Positions 44,501 through 54,000 of a DNA stretch of 54,007 bases are shown here, piece after piece. The notes below the pieces were generated by a model, which saw only the letters and a program-made list of their open reading frames with translations, was not told where the DNA came from and made no database searches. The translations under genes were made by a program, and so were the position numbers. The DNA comes from Aporhodopirellula aestuarii (GTDB lineage: Bacteria; Planctomycetota; Planctomycetia; Pirellulales; Pirellulaceae): NCBI RefSeq assembly GCF_023701485.1, contig NZ_JAMQBK010000048.1, forward strand, positions 1 through 54,007, in the 5' to 3' direction. The number at the start of each line of letters is the position of its first letter. Positions within the stretch are counted from its first letter, which is position 1.

Positions 44501-44896
44501 ATGCCCGATGACCGGATCGAATTCGGATTGCGGTTCTATAATTCGATGACGACATGGATCGATATCGACGCGTTGCTCGGTACGTTTGGTCTCGACCGCG
44601 TTTCGCTCAACGACTCCGCCGCCGTTGATGTGGCGGTGCGAGAAATGGCGGCGCGACTGCCGACCTACATCACGCTGAAAGAAGTGAAGAAGCGATGGGG
44701 ACACGCCCAAGAAGATGTGTTCCCAGTTGCCCAATTCGAAAAACTCTGGGGTGACATGACGACGCTGCAGGATATCGATAGTCGATTCATCGTCACGCCG
44801 ATGCGACGTGGTCAACAACTCAAGGAACCATCGCAACTCGATGCTTGGAATCGAGATGGCGGTTCGGATTACGTTGGTTCACTCTGTGAATGGTGA
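41531..44896 (+). CDS. Fused GHMP (fucokinase-like) kinase + UDPGP-type nucleotidyltransferase
   Basis: 1121 residues. Residues 1-180 are helical, unassigned. Residues ~181-600 match the fucokinase-like GHMP kinase: VRMDVSHSAWSDIFFLG with VLNVSVDLG at 187-220, INDIPKGSRLAVSTNLLGS at 315-333, GGSGGGWQDSGGVWPGVKLI at 371-390, and LGGMSGGGMGFIFDP at 533-547. Residues ~740-1121 match UDPGP/UAP1-type nucleotidyltransferases: TLAAGVGSRW at 753-762, YLMLHNIDTLGANVDPGLFG at 932-951, and FGLRFYNS at 998-1005. Predicted role: phosphorylate a sugar at C1, then convert it to a nucleotide sugar. The order is opposite to FKP. The GHMP ATP loop is altered (RLAVST instead of GLGTSS). Confidence 0.75.
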   Translation: MTLTMETNPFIETILSEDAELRDRSLESLCEDESLDGLMGHAAALDRFRRNEGNLYRRVRALFFLSSLYRYHLPTRFDGSGSGSIPFDGYEHLLNRRFQEAIDSFLQTQSQLGPSDALASALAQAYHELGFQTLADQVRHSVRTVRGNQWMFRLGHVAEHPLRLRQELHASGEANGPHAVLRETTAVRMDVSHSAWSDIFFLGMDFPQGARVLNVSVDLGVRGRDKMVRPPIETYLRVIDRPVFRLVSVDLGASTEVTTVAEMFDFARDYLGLLKAAVIASGVVPPGLEGCGSSMSALLERVVGRGRGLELVSKINDIPKGSRLAVSTNLLGSLISNLMRATGQIRTLEGPLTETDRRLVAARAILGEWIGGSGGGWQDSGGVWPGVKLICGQEAGPDDPEFGISRGCLMPNHTVLGNDKVSDKARQKLQDSLVLVHGGMAQNVGPILEMVTEHYLVRGDSQWTARQEAMKIYDKVVDALCDGDIAELGKLTTRNFEGPLQTIIPWATNRFTDTMIENCRQKFGDQFWGFWMLGGMSGGGMGFIFDPSIKNAAQDWLSIELVRVKRSLETALPFAMDPVVYDFAINDSGTSAELLRDQHAALPQNYYALMLPQWLRTPLRELSPQTRDELSRIASRCEDPSVSGLDASVLLRSVLPTPKVDMVSKVTATDRTDRGSSLKDILQRNGFDRSQHEQIRDSMRSGRFGLAANRLARDLKITDVEQHHVTDTRDGIDDAMIRIGEDAIASGQVGVVTLAAGVGSRWTQGAGVCKALHPFHRFAGRHRSFLEIHLAKNRATSRKHGGVIPHVVTTSWMTDEAIRTALRENENYGHDGPLHVSSGRSVGLRMIPMVRDLQFLWEETPQQMLDQQQQKMRESARSAIAHWARTTGEGSDYTDNVPAQCVHPVGHWYEVPNLFRGGVLSKMLREQPTLKYLMLHNIDTLGANVDPGLFGLHIRSGATLSYEVIPRRLEDRGGGLAVVAGRPRLVEGLAMPDDRIEFGLRFYNSMTTWIDIDALLGTFGLDRVSLNDSAAVDVAVREMAARLPTYITLKEVKKRWGHAQEDVFPVAQFEKLWGDMTTLQDIDSRFIVTPMRRGQQLKEPSQLDAWNRDGGSDYVGSLCEW

Positions 44897-45008
44897 TCAC
44901 CGCGTCGCCGGTCGATTGTTTTCGATCTGGTCGGCGAAACGGTGTTGAACAGGATTGGCGGCTTCGAACGTGCTTTAGAGCGTCTCGCTTCCCCTCGCTT
45001 CGCTCGAC

Positions 45009-45033
45009 CCTCCCGGCGGGAGGAAGGCTTCCT
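45009..45033. terminator. Paired hairpins between convergent genes
   Basis: CCTCCC/GGGAGG (45009-45023, 3-nt loop) and AGGAA/TTCCT (45021-45033, 3-nt loop) overlap between the convergent stops at 44896 and 45050. Together they form a GC-rich candidate bidirectional terminator. No long T-run is present. Confidence 0.45.
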
Positions 45034-45049
45034 TTGCTAAAACACGTGC

Positions 45050-47671
45050 TTAGTTCTGGTAGCGGATGTCGCCGCGACGCAGTCGGGTGTCCCATTTCTT
45101 GATGTCGTTGCGACGGGAGTTCGCGTTCTCTTGATCGGCGCGGTATCCGAGCGTGTCGCCGACGATCAGCCGCAGATTTTCAATCGCCAAAACTCGGACC
45201 GCCATGGATGGAGAATCGAGGAGTTCCACGAGCATTTGATCTGAGCCCGCTTCCAACTCTTCAGGAGTAAATCCGACCAACAGCTTGTACAGTTTTTGGC
45301 TGTCGGCCAGTTCGGCTCGTTCGATTGCCATCCGAACCGCATCGGCTGCCTGAGCATCGGAGGCGATGTGTTGCCGGAGCATGCTAAAGTGTTCTTCCCA
45401 GTACAACCGTTGCCGCGGTCGATTGAGAATGCCATCGGCTCCGAAGTAGACGTCAGCTCGTCCGAGCAGTAACAACGTTTCCGCCGCGAGTGCGGCAACC
45501 TCAACACGTCGAAACGCCATAGCTTCTCGTAGTGTTTTTTCGATCGGCTCGTCCTTGCGTACGAACTCCATCAATCCTTCGCGGGCGGACTCGACGAGGA
45601 CATCTTTTTTGGACGGGGCGTCGATCCAAACGGGCAAACGGTCGACCGTTGTCAACGCGGCCGGCTGCACGCCCGACCCTTGCAGTTGTTGCCCGGTTTC
45701 GAGGGTGACGGTTTCGTCAGGGGCGGCGACGGAGTTGTCTTTCATCACCCCCGATTGCAGCATCGCTTGGCCTTGGACCGCAATCACGCGGTAGACCGGC
45801 AATCGATTGTTGGGCAGCAGCGGGTTGGTGCCGAGACGCCGGAGATGAGTGAGTTCGACCGCCAGCACGGTTTGTGATTCGGGAAATGCGATCTTGATTT
45901 GACGGGCACCGACCAGCAACACAGCGGTCACGTCCGGCTGGGTTGACGCCAACAACAAGCGGCCATGGAGCAGCTGGGTCACCGGTCCGAGCTCGGCATC
46001 TTGGCCTAACCGCACTCGGGTTGGTCCGGCAAGCGTCCATTCCAGGCCAGCTTCGTTAACCAAGGTAGGTCGGTAGAGTGCCGGAGCGACGATGGTTTGA
46101 CCCACTCGGACTGCGGACGTGGTTACGGGGGAATTGGCTTTCTTATTGGCGGCGGGAGCTTTCTCCGCGGCTTCATCGGGAGGCGTCGTCAAGCGTGACC
46201 AGGATTCGCCAGTACGGACAATGACGAGCGAATCGGGCTGCGTCAGTTCGGCAACCACGGCTCCGTTAGCGATCGGTTCCAGTGGTATTGGGACTGGGGC
46301 TTGGTTTGCGTTTGCTGATTCGTCCGTCGGGACCGTTGCCGGCGGCTCAGGGGACGCGTCCGAATCCGATGTGCTTTCATCAGAGTTCATCTCTGGAGTT
46401 GCCGGTGTAGCGACTGGTTCATCGCCCGTGTCGGTGGGTTCCGCCGGTGGCGGTGTTGGAACTGGTGGTGGGCTCGCGGGGGGCATCGTCTCGCGATCCA
46501 AGTCTGGTGTGGCATCCGTTGTCGACGTGTCGCTCGGGGTACCAGTAGATGCGGCTACCGTAGCAGGTGTTTCCTGGGTGGGTGGTGTCACCGGTGTTGG
46601 TGGTGCCTCCGCGGATACCGTAGGTGGTTTCGTTGCGTCTGTCTTCGGCGAAGTCGCTTCCGAGGAAGGGACGTTGGTGGTTGCTGGCTCCTTTCTCTCT
46701 GGGCCGGGTGGAGGGCTAAGTGCCGGGTCGCTGAGAGGCTCGTGATCTTCCATCGCGACGGCGCCGATGTCACGCAAGTCCTGTTTGGTCAGTGGTGCAA
46801 AAATCTGGCCAAGCACATACAGGACCACCCCCGCCAACGCGAGCGTGACCAACCATGGCGTGATTCGCGAAGGTCGAATTCCACCGCCATAACCGTCTGA
46901 CCTTTTCAACATCGCGCGGGTCGCGCCGGCGACGATTTCGGCTTCGCTACGGCCGGATTCGTCGTCGTCGAGATCACGTCGGTTGCGGATTTTTGCCGAG
47001 GCGTTGGAGACACCCGAATCGTCGGGGCCAACAGGTCGGATCGCCGTCGCTGCGGCCGATGACCAATCCGGAGTCTGAGACTGAATGCCCGGTACGCCGG
47101 TCAGGTTCGCGGTGGGGTCTTCACTATTCACACCCAGGTCCATCTCATCATCTTGAGATTTCTCGGGAATCTCGACCGAAGAATAGGCGGCGGTCTGGGC
47201 GGCGGCTTGGGCAGCGGCGGCAGTGGACTGCGACGAGCGGGCATCGGCCGCGGGTTTCGTTTGTTGCTCCATCAATCGCAACTCATCGCTGAGCGGCAGA
47301 TCGTAGATGCGGTTTCGTAATCGGTCGCTGACCCGAGCGGGCTGGCCCAACACTACGGTTAAGATTTGATGGCAGGCAGCGGCTTCGGACAACGAGGTAT
47401 CCGACTCCAAACACAATCGCTCGATTTCCGCGATCTGTTCTTGAGACAACGTGCTGTCGAGATACTCGCTCATGACGTTGGCGTTCTCGAGCGGTCCGAT
47501 CGCGTCAGGGGACAACGCGCCGATCTCGCGCCGATCGACCGAGTTTCGGATTCGCGCGATCAGCGATGTCGCGATACCGCTCTCTTCGATTTTGGCCTTG
47601 AGGATTTGCGTGTCCTCCTCCTCAAGCATGTCATCGAGGTATGCCAAGAGGGTGCGAAGCGTAAGACGCAT
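45050..47671 (-). CDS. Anti-sigma-like/FecR-like planctomycete membrane protein
   Basis: 873 residues. The N terminus (MRLTLRTLLAYLDD, residues 1-125) is the planctomycete anti-sigma-like double helical module, with two repeats of YLD(D/S)xL and helices, but no zinc Cys/His. A disordered Ser/Ala/Asp region leads to one membrane segment at ~272-293, then a Pro/Thr-rich stalk (~315-460). The C-terminal half resembles a FecR-like sensor domain (VRVGQTIVAP; GRLLLAST; QAMLQSG) plus helices. It would sense the periplasm and may signal to a cytoplasmic partner. The giant kinase is the next gene on the same strand; no ECF sigma gene is adjacent. Confidence 0.75.
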   Translation of the reverse strand: MRLTLRTLLAYLDDMLEEEDTQILKAKIEESGIATSLIARIRNSVDRREIGALSPDAIGPLENANVMSEYLDSTLSQEQIAEIERLCLESDTSLSEAAACHQILTVVLGQPARVSDRLRNRIYDLPLSDELRLMEQQTKPAADARSSQSTAAAAQAAAQTAAYSSVEIPEKSQDDEMDLGVNSEDPTANLTGVPGIQSQTPDWSSAAATAIRPVGPDDSGVSNASAKIRNRRDLDDDESGRSEAEIVAGATRAMLKRSDGYGGGIRPSRITPWLVTLALAGVVLYVLGQIFAPLTKQDLRDIGAVAMEDHEPLSDPALSPPPGPERKEPATTNVPSSEATSPKTDATKPPTVSAEAPPTPVTPPTQETPATVAASTGTPSDTSTTDATPDLDRETMPPASPPPVPTPPPAEPTDTGDEPVATPATPEMNSDESTSDSDASPEPPATVPTDESANANQAPVPIPLEPIANGAVVAELTQPDSLVIVRTGESWSRLTTPPDEAAEKAPAANKKANSPVTTSAVRVGQTIVAPALYRPTLVNEAGLEWTLAGPTRVRLGQDAELGPVTQLLHGRLLLASTQPDVTAVLLVGARQIKIAFPESQTVLAVELTHLRRLGTNPLLPNNRLPVYRVIAVQGQAMLQSGVMKDNSVAAPDETVTLETGQQLQGSGVQPAALTTVDRLPVWIDAPSKKDVLVESAREGLMEFVRKDEPIEKTLREAMAFRRVEVAALAAETLLLLGRADVYFGADGILNRPRQRLYWEEHFSMLRQHIASDAQAADAVRMAIERAELADSQKLYKLLVGFTPEELEAGSDQMLVELLDSPSMAVRVLAIENLRLIVGDTLGYRADQENANSRRNDIKKWDTRLRRGDIRYQN

Positions 47672-48096
47672 GAGTCATCTCGTTGGGAATTCAGGTTGCG
47701 GTGGTTGTTCGAGCGTGCGATGGGGGGCCGAGTAGGTTTGCCCAGGTGACGACCGGGTTCAGCAAAAAACGGTCGATGATTCGCCGCTCTCATGTATTAG
47801 TGACCCCGCAAGGCTCGGACCGTGCAAGAAAAGACAGATTTTTTTGGGGAATGGGGGGATGGGGGTTTCAAACTTGGCCACCGGGTCACCTGGGGGGCGT
47901 CAAGTTTGCTTCTTTATTCCTTTTGGGCGGGGAGACGTGAGTTGGTCCAGGGGGCGCTGGCTGGAAGAGGGAGCTGAATCGAAAGATGGGGCTCCCCTCG
48001 CTACCGTTTGGCTCTCCCAGCGAGAGTGTGGAGAACACGCCGTTTTTTCCGCCGATGGAGATCGTCAGTTTTTAGTAAAGGTCGGATCCGCTGAAC
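47672..48096. other. 425-bp intergenic region between the kinase and the anti-sigma-like gene
   Basis: Both flanking genes are on the minus strand, so this is the 3' region of the kinase and the leader of the anti-sigma-like gene. A weak CTCTC/GAGAG inverted pair lies near 48013-48027, and there is a T-run at 47830-47836. Guanine-rich blocks occur between 47837 and 47950. No reading frame or recognised element is seen. Confidence 0.4.
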
Positions 48097-51000
48097 CTAG
48101 GGCGCCGGCCAGAGGATTACTTTGCCTTCGCGTCCCGCCGTCATCATCAACGTGTCTTCCGCATTGACGTCAACCGCCATCACACCGTCGGTATGCCGGA
48201 GCAATTCCAGAAGCTCCCGACCCTTTGGACCGATCTGCTCCGGCATCGCCGTTCCGTCCTCAACCGAAAGTTCCACGGAGAATCGCGGGTCCCAAACACG
48301 TACGCTGCGGTCCTGAGAAGCAGTGAAGAGACGCAACGTTGATCCCGCCGCATCGGAGGGCAGAATGTTTCCGGCGAGTGCCACGTCTTGAATCGCTTCG
48401 GCGTGACCCTGAAAGACCGCATCGGGCGGATCATTGGACGAATGATTCTTCGATAGGTCCCACATGCGGGCCAGTCGATCTTGTCCGCCTGCGGCAACGA
48501 ATCGACCGTCCGGTGAGAAACAGCACGCGTGGATTGCTCCGGCACTCTCATCGTCGAACAAGATTCTCTGTGATTGATCAACGAGGTCGTGAAGTACAAC
48601 TCGTCCACGGTCGGTCGTTGACAGGAGAGAACGACCGTTGGGTGATATTGAGAGTGACAACGGACGGTGAAGCACGTGGGCATTCGGTTCGTGGGAAGGG
48701 GCGATCGTGGCGAGCATTTTGGCTTCTGCGGTGCCACGGTCATACGACCAAAATCGAATCGCCCCGTCGTCGCCGCCCGTATAGAACTCCGTCACGTTCG
48801 GGTCATTCGCGAAGGCGATGCATCGGGTGGCACCTTCGTGAGGTGATTCGAGTTTGCCAACCGCATCGCCGGTGCGGGTGTCCCATAGTTTGACGCTACG
48901 GCTTCCCGTCGCAACGAGGTCACCTTGGGGCGAAAATACCGCGACGCTTAACGCTCCGTTGATGCGATAACTCATTTCGAGTTCTCGCGATCGCGTGTTC
49001 CATCGAAACGCTGAGTTGCCGTGCATGGTAACCAGCTCGTCTTCGGAAACCGGTGCGGCCGAAGAGAGATCTCCGATTCGACTAGGGAGCCCCAAGACCG
49101 TTTTCTTTTCGGCGCGGCGGACGTCGTCCTTTGCCAGCCATTGTTGCACTTGGCTCGGTGCATCACCGACCGGGTTGATCGCCACTATCGCGAGTTGGCC
49201 TGTGGCGTCTAACGCGACCGATGCGATTCCTGGACGTCCACCGCTGCGGGTGCGGTCTCGTGATTTCACCGTCATCGTCACCAAGTTCTTTTGTTTAGAT
49301 GGTGAATCGGGTGTGTCGGCTAATTGCCACCAAACCGCACGATGGATCGTGGAATCGATTTTTTGGAGTTCTGATGTTGTGATGACGCGGCGTCCATCAA
49401 TCGAGAACTGAATGCTCGTGACAAAGCCGTCATGTTCCAAACGGTCGACGATCTCACGCGAACGCAAGTCGATCCGCGAGAGTCGTTGGTCGTCAGCGGC
49501 TAGCCAAATGCTTTGCCCGTCGGGGGAAAAGGCGGCCGCATTGATTCGAGTGCCGAGTAACAGATCGATCGGCGAACCAATCTGTGTCCCTGTGGATACA
49601 TCCCAAAGCAAGGCCCGGCCTGCACGATCAGCGGTCAACGCGTGAGACGCGTCGGGCGAGAGGGCGACTGCGGCGACTGATTCTTCGTGACCTCCGAGTC
49701 GGTGCATGATTTCTGCAGTTGCCGCCGCGGGATCGAATCGCCACAGAATCGTGCGAGATTCAGGCGAACTCGATCCTGTCAGAATAACGCGAGTGTCACG
49801 CGATACGGCGAGGATTTGATTCAGTCCGGTGTCGGGAATGGTTTCTAATTCGGTGCCACGACGCAAGTTCCAAACCCGGACGACCGAATCCGCACCGCCG
49901 ACGAACAAACGCTGAGACGCAACATCAAGGGCCATCGACATCGCTCGGAAGGCGGTTCCTTCGGTGAGGTCCGAGACGGCAGCCATGCCGCTGTGATTGC
50001 TCGGCGTGTCGCCGGAAGAATCGGATTCCTCGGTGATCAAATCCTTGGGGTTACCCAACAGCAGCGTACGCGGATTGATCGACATGACTTTCGCCGTACG
50101 ATCTCGGCTCGCCGTAACCACATGACGGCCGTCTGCGGACATGGACGCGGACCAAATTTCATCCTCGTGGACTTGGGTCGAGGTTGGTTCCACACTGGCA
50201 ATCGACGCGGGTTGGTTCACACGTGTGTTGCGATTGACACCGACCGCCACCGAGTCACCCGTTAACCACATTCGAATCGATTGATCCGCACCGGCGGAAA
50301 TGATTTGTTCGCCGTCCGCTGTCAGAGCAGCAGCGTCAAAGACCGGTCCGCCATGTCCCCGCAGCGTGCGAGTCAGTTCCCATTGTGGAAGATCGGCAGG
50401 ATTTCTCTTGGCAGCGATTCGCCATACACGGATGAGGTAATCATCGCCACAGGTGATCAGCGTTTGGCCATCGTCGCAAAAGTGGACATTGCGAACGGAT
50501 AACTCGTGCGCCGTTTCTTCGGCCGAACTCGCCGGCGATACCGGACCCTTCTTTGACGAGGCTTCCTCGTTGGAGAGTAATCGCGTGAAAGCGGTTCGTG
50601 AGGTTGCTGAGTCCTCGGAAGGAACCTTCTTACTGCTCCGGAGATTCGATTGCGACGAGGATTGCACGGCGCGTCTGACGAGTTTGGCAACGTCGTCGTT
50701 TTCGAGGCCATCGATCGACCACAGCAGCACGTTGCCGTCGGTATCCCCCGACGCAACGCTATTGGAGTCCGGTGACATGGCAACGCAGGTCAGCGGTTTG
50801 TCATGTTCGTCAAAGATGCCGACCTGTTTGGCGTCAACTTGGTCTGCGGATCTCGCATCCCAAACGACAACTTGCCCAAGACCCTTTTCGGCGATCGCCG
50901 CCGCGATGCGAATGCCCTCTGCTGTCATTCCGACCGACATGTCGATGACCGGAGCGATGTGCCACAGGGTTTCCAATTCGGTCCCTGTTGCCGTTTCCCA

Positions 51001-54000
51001 AATTCGTATCGTTCGATCGGTAGAGGATGACACGAGGTAGGTGTCGCCGACCATTTGCAAGTCTGTGATCCGGTCTCGGTGCCCTTGAAGTCGAAGTGCA
51101 GGTGCGGATGTTTGACCGGGTTGCGAAGATGAATTGCGAGGATCCCACAACACAATGTCACCCCGTAGGGAACCTGCCGCCGCGAGACTGCCATCACGGC
51201 GAATCGCGATCGACGAAAACTTGCCTGACGCATCGGATGTGCGAGTCGACTGCGAAAACGTAGGCAGTTCGATCGAAGTCAGCGTGAGCGATGGCTCGGT
51301 TTTGGGAACGGTTCGAGGTGTTGTCAGATTCAACGCCGCGAGCGTGCCGTCGTCGAGCCGTAAGATCGCCGGATGGTCCGGCGCATCTTGAGCGATCGCG
51401 AAATCGGTGACGATGCTCGCCGACTCAATGGACGCGGACGCTTGATTGGCGAGTGAAGATAGGTATCGAAGTTCCCACGGAACGGACTTGGGGGGACGGT
51501 CACCGATCAGGTCGGCAATCAATCGATGAGCTTCGGTGAACTCATTGCGATCGATACGTGCCTTCGCAAGTCCCACGCCTGAAACGTAGGCTTCGTATTC
51601 GGCCTTGGCCCTCGCGATTTCGGCGGATCGAGCATTTTGTATCGCTTGTTCTGCGTTTTCGAGTGCCTCGATCGCGTTTTGGTCGGCGCGATCGCGTTCC
51701 TTGGCCGCAAGCTCCAGGTTGTGAATCGCTTCGAGCTTTTTGGCTTCGGCGAGGGCTGCGTTTTCGATCGCCTCGCGGGCGTTTTGGTCTGCTCGCTCAC
51801 GCTCGCGGATCACTTCGCGGGTTCGGGCCTCGGCGAGCAGTTTTTGTTCTTCGGCAAGCCGTTTTTGCTCTTCGGCAATCTTGGTCTGATCTTTCGCAAT
51901 CTCGGTTTGTTCTTTGGCGATCTTAGATTGATATTGCGCGATCGAGGCGCTTCGCTTTTCGAGGGTTCTGGCTTCATTAATGATGTAGAGAGCGACCGAT
52001 CCGCCGATCAGAATGAACGCGAGCATGGCGGCGGCGGCTTTCTTCAAAATCGCAAAACGGGTTTCCCGCTGACGCCGAAGTCGTAAGGCCTCCTTCAGTC
52101 GTCCGATTAACTCGGCATGTTCAGATGTGTCTTTATCGAGCAGTGAGAGCCCGAGATCGTAGTCCTGATTGAGGTAGGCGGCTTCGGCGTGATCAATCCG
52201 GGTTCGTTTGAGTCCCGTACGCGCCTTTTCGTTTCCATCCCAAAGCGCGAGAGCTTCTTCGAACCCAAACTGCGCCCGGGTAAAGAGTGGATATGATTTT
52301 CTTTCCTTCGCCTCACGCAAGTCGTCGGTGGCACGGGCGGCCAGCGAGATGCTCTCAGCGTGTGAGCGGTATTGTCGGATCGCGTCTTGAAATTGTTTGG
52401 TGTCGGCGTAGCGGTCAGAGGGGTCTGCGGCCATCGCTTTGAGTGCGATGTCCATTAACTCGCCGTTGTGTTTCGGATCGAAGTCGCGAATCTCATTGTT
52501 GGCGACCGCCCGGAGGCATTGGCTCACGTTGGCGGCATGGTGCGGTGGCTGGCCGGTGATGACCATGAACAGCGTCGCACCGAGCAGGTAGATGTCAGCG
52601 GCGGGACCGATCCGGTCGACCGGCCCGATCGCCATTTCGGGCGACATCATCGAAGGGGTGCCTCCGAGTCGGGTGGCGGGAGTGATCGAATCGAGTTTTT
52701 CAAACTCGGGTGTCGCTAACGCGATCCCCCAATCCATCACCATCACCACACCAAAATCACCCAGCATGACGTTTTCGGGTTTGATGTCTCGGTGGATCAC
52801 ACCGCGAGTATGTGCAAACCCGATCGCGTCGGCGACCTTGATAAGAATCTCAAGATTCTCATCGCGTGTTTTCTCGTTGATGACGTCCGACCAAGGCGTG
52901 CCGACGACGCGTTTCATTGAGTAGAACAGCGTGTTGTCGCCCGTGACCGCGACGTCGTGGATGGGCACGATGTTGGGGTGGTCAAGATCCCCGGTCACAA
53001 CGGCTTCGGACAAGAATTGTTGTCGGCGATTCTGTTCGACCGTCTCGAGTTTCCCTTCTTTGGCGAGCCGCTCACGCTTGGCCGTATCGAGCGGTCGAAT
53101 CACCTTGACCGCGATTAAACGATCGAGCGATCCTTGCCGAGCAACGAACACGTTGCCCATGCCGCCCCGGCCGAGCAAACGCACGAGACGATAGTCCGTG
53201 CCATCGGTTTCAGGGTGGATTTGGGTCGCGACGGTTTGATTGCGAAGCTGCAGACGGGTCTCGACAATGGTTCGGTCGATCGCGGGCGGCAGTGCCGTCG
53301 GTTCCCGGTTGGAAGTGAATTCTGCCGAAATTTCATTCCAGTATTTTGCTTCCGCGTCGGACAACGCTCGCGGGTTGATTGTTTGCCCGAGGTTCGTGTC
53401 GTCGAGGACCGACAGGGAATCCTCGTCCCGATCGCCCTCGACAGTTTCAAGTAGATTGGGATTTTCCGAAACGGTCGCTAAGCTTTCCGCCGTTACGTCG
53501 AGTGGTGAAGAAGGATCGTAAGCCGCTGGGCGTTGCTTTGGACCGTTGGTCTCGACCACCGTCTCGCTGAGGTTTGGAACGGTAACGTCTTGAACTTCGG
53601 TCGGCGGCTCATCCATCGTGGAGTCAAGATCGACGATGCCATGTTCTTCGATGGTTGCATCGGGATCAAAATCGCGAGTCTCCTCGACAGTTGCATCCGA
53701 ATCAAAGGTGCCGCTCTCTGCGATGGTCACATTTGGATCTGAATCGCGATCTTCCTCTACCGTTGCATCTGGATCAAAGTCTTCGTCTTCGACCACGGTG
53801 GCATGCGAGTCGACACCGGGGTGTTCGGCGAGGGTAGCGTCGGGGGCGAAGTCGCGGGTCTCTTCGACGGTCGCATTGGGATCGTCGCCGTTTTCCTCGA
53901 TGGTCGCGTTTGGATCAGATTCCTCGTCTTCGACCACGGTGGCATGCGGGTCGACACCGGGGTGTTCGGCGAGGGTGGCATCGGGGTCGAAGTCGCGGGT

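Noticed and set aside
46119..46745. 208-residue plus-strand frame opposite the anti-sigma-like gene
   Set aside because: It is the complement of the Pro/Thr-rich stalk, giving Gly/Val/Ser low complexity; no start context or pattern supports it.
53937..53939. GTG at 53937 as the true start of the giant kinase
   Set aside because: The frame and its repeats continue unbroken to the window edge, so this GTG is only an internal Val codon.
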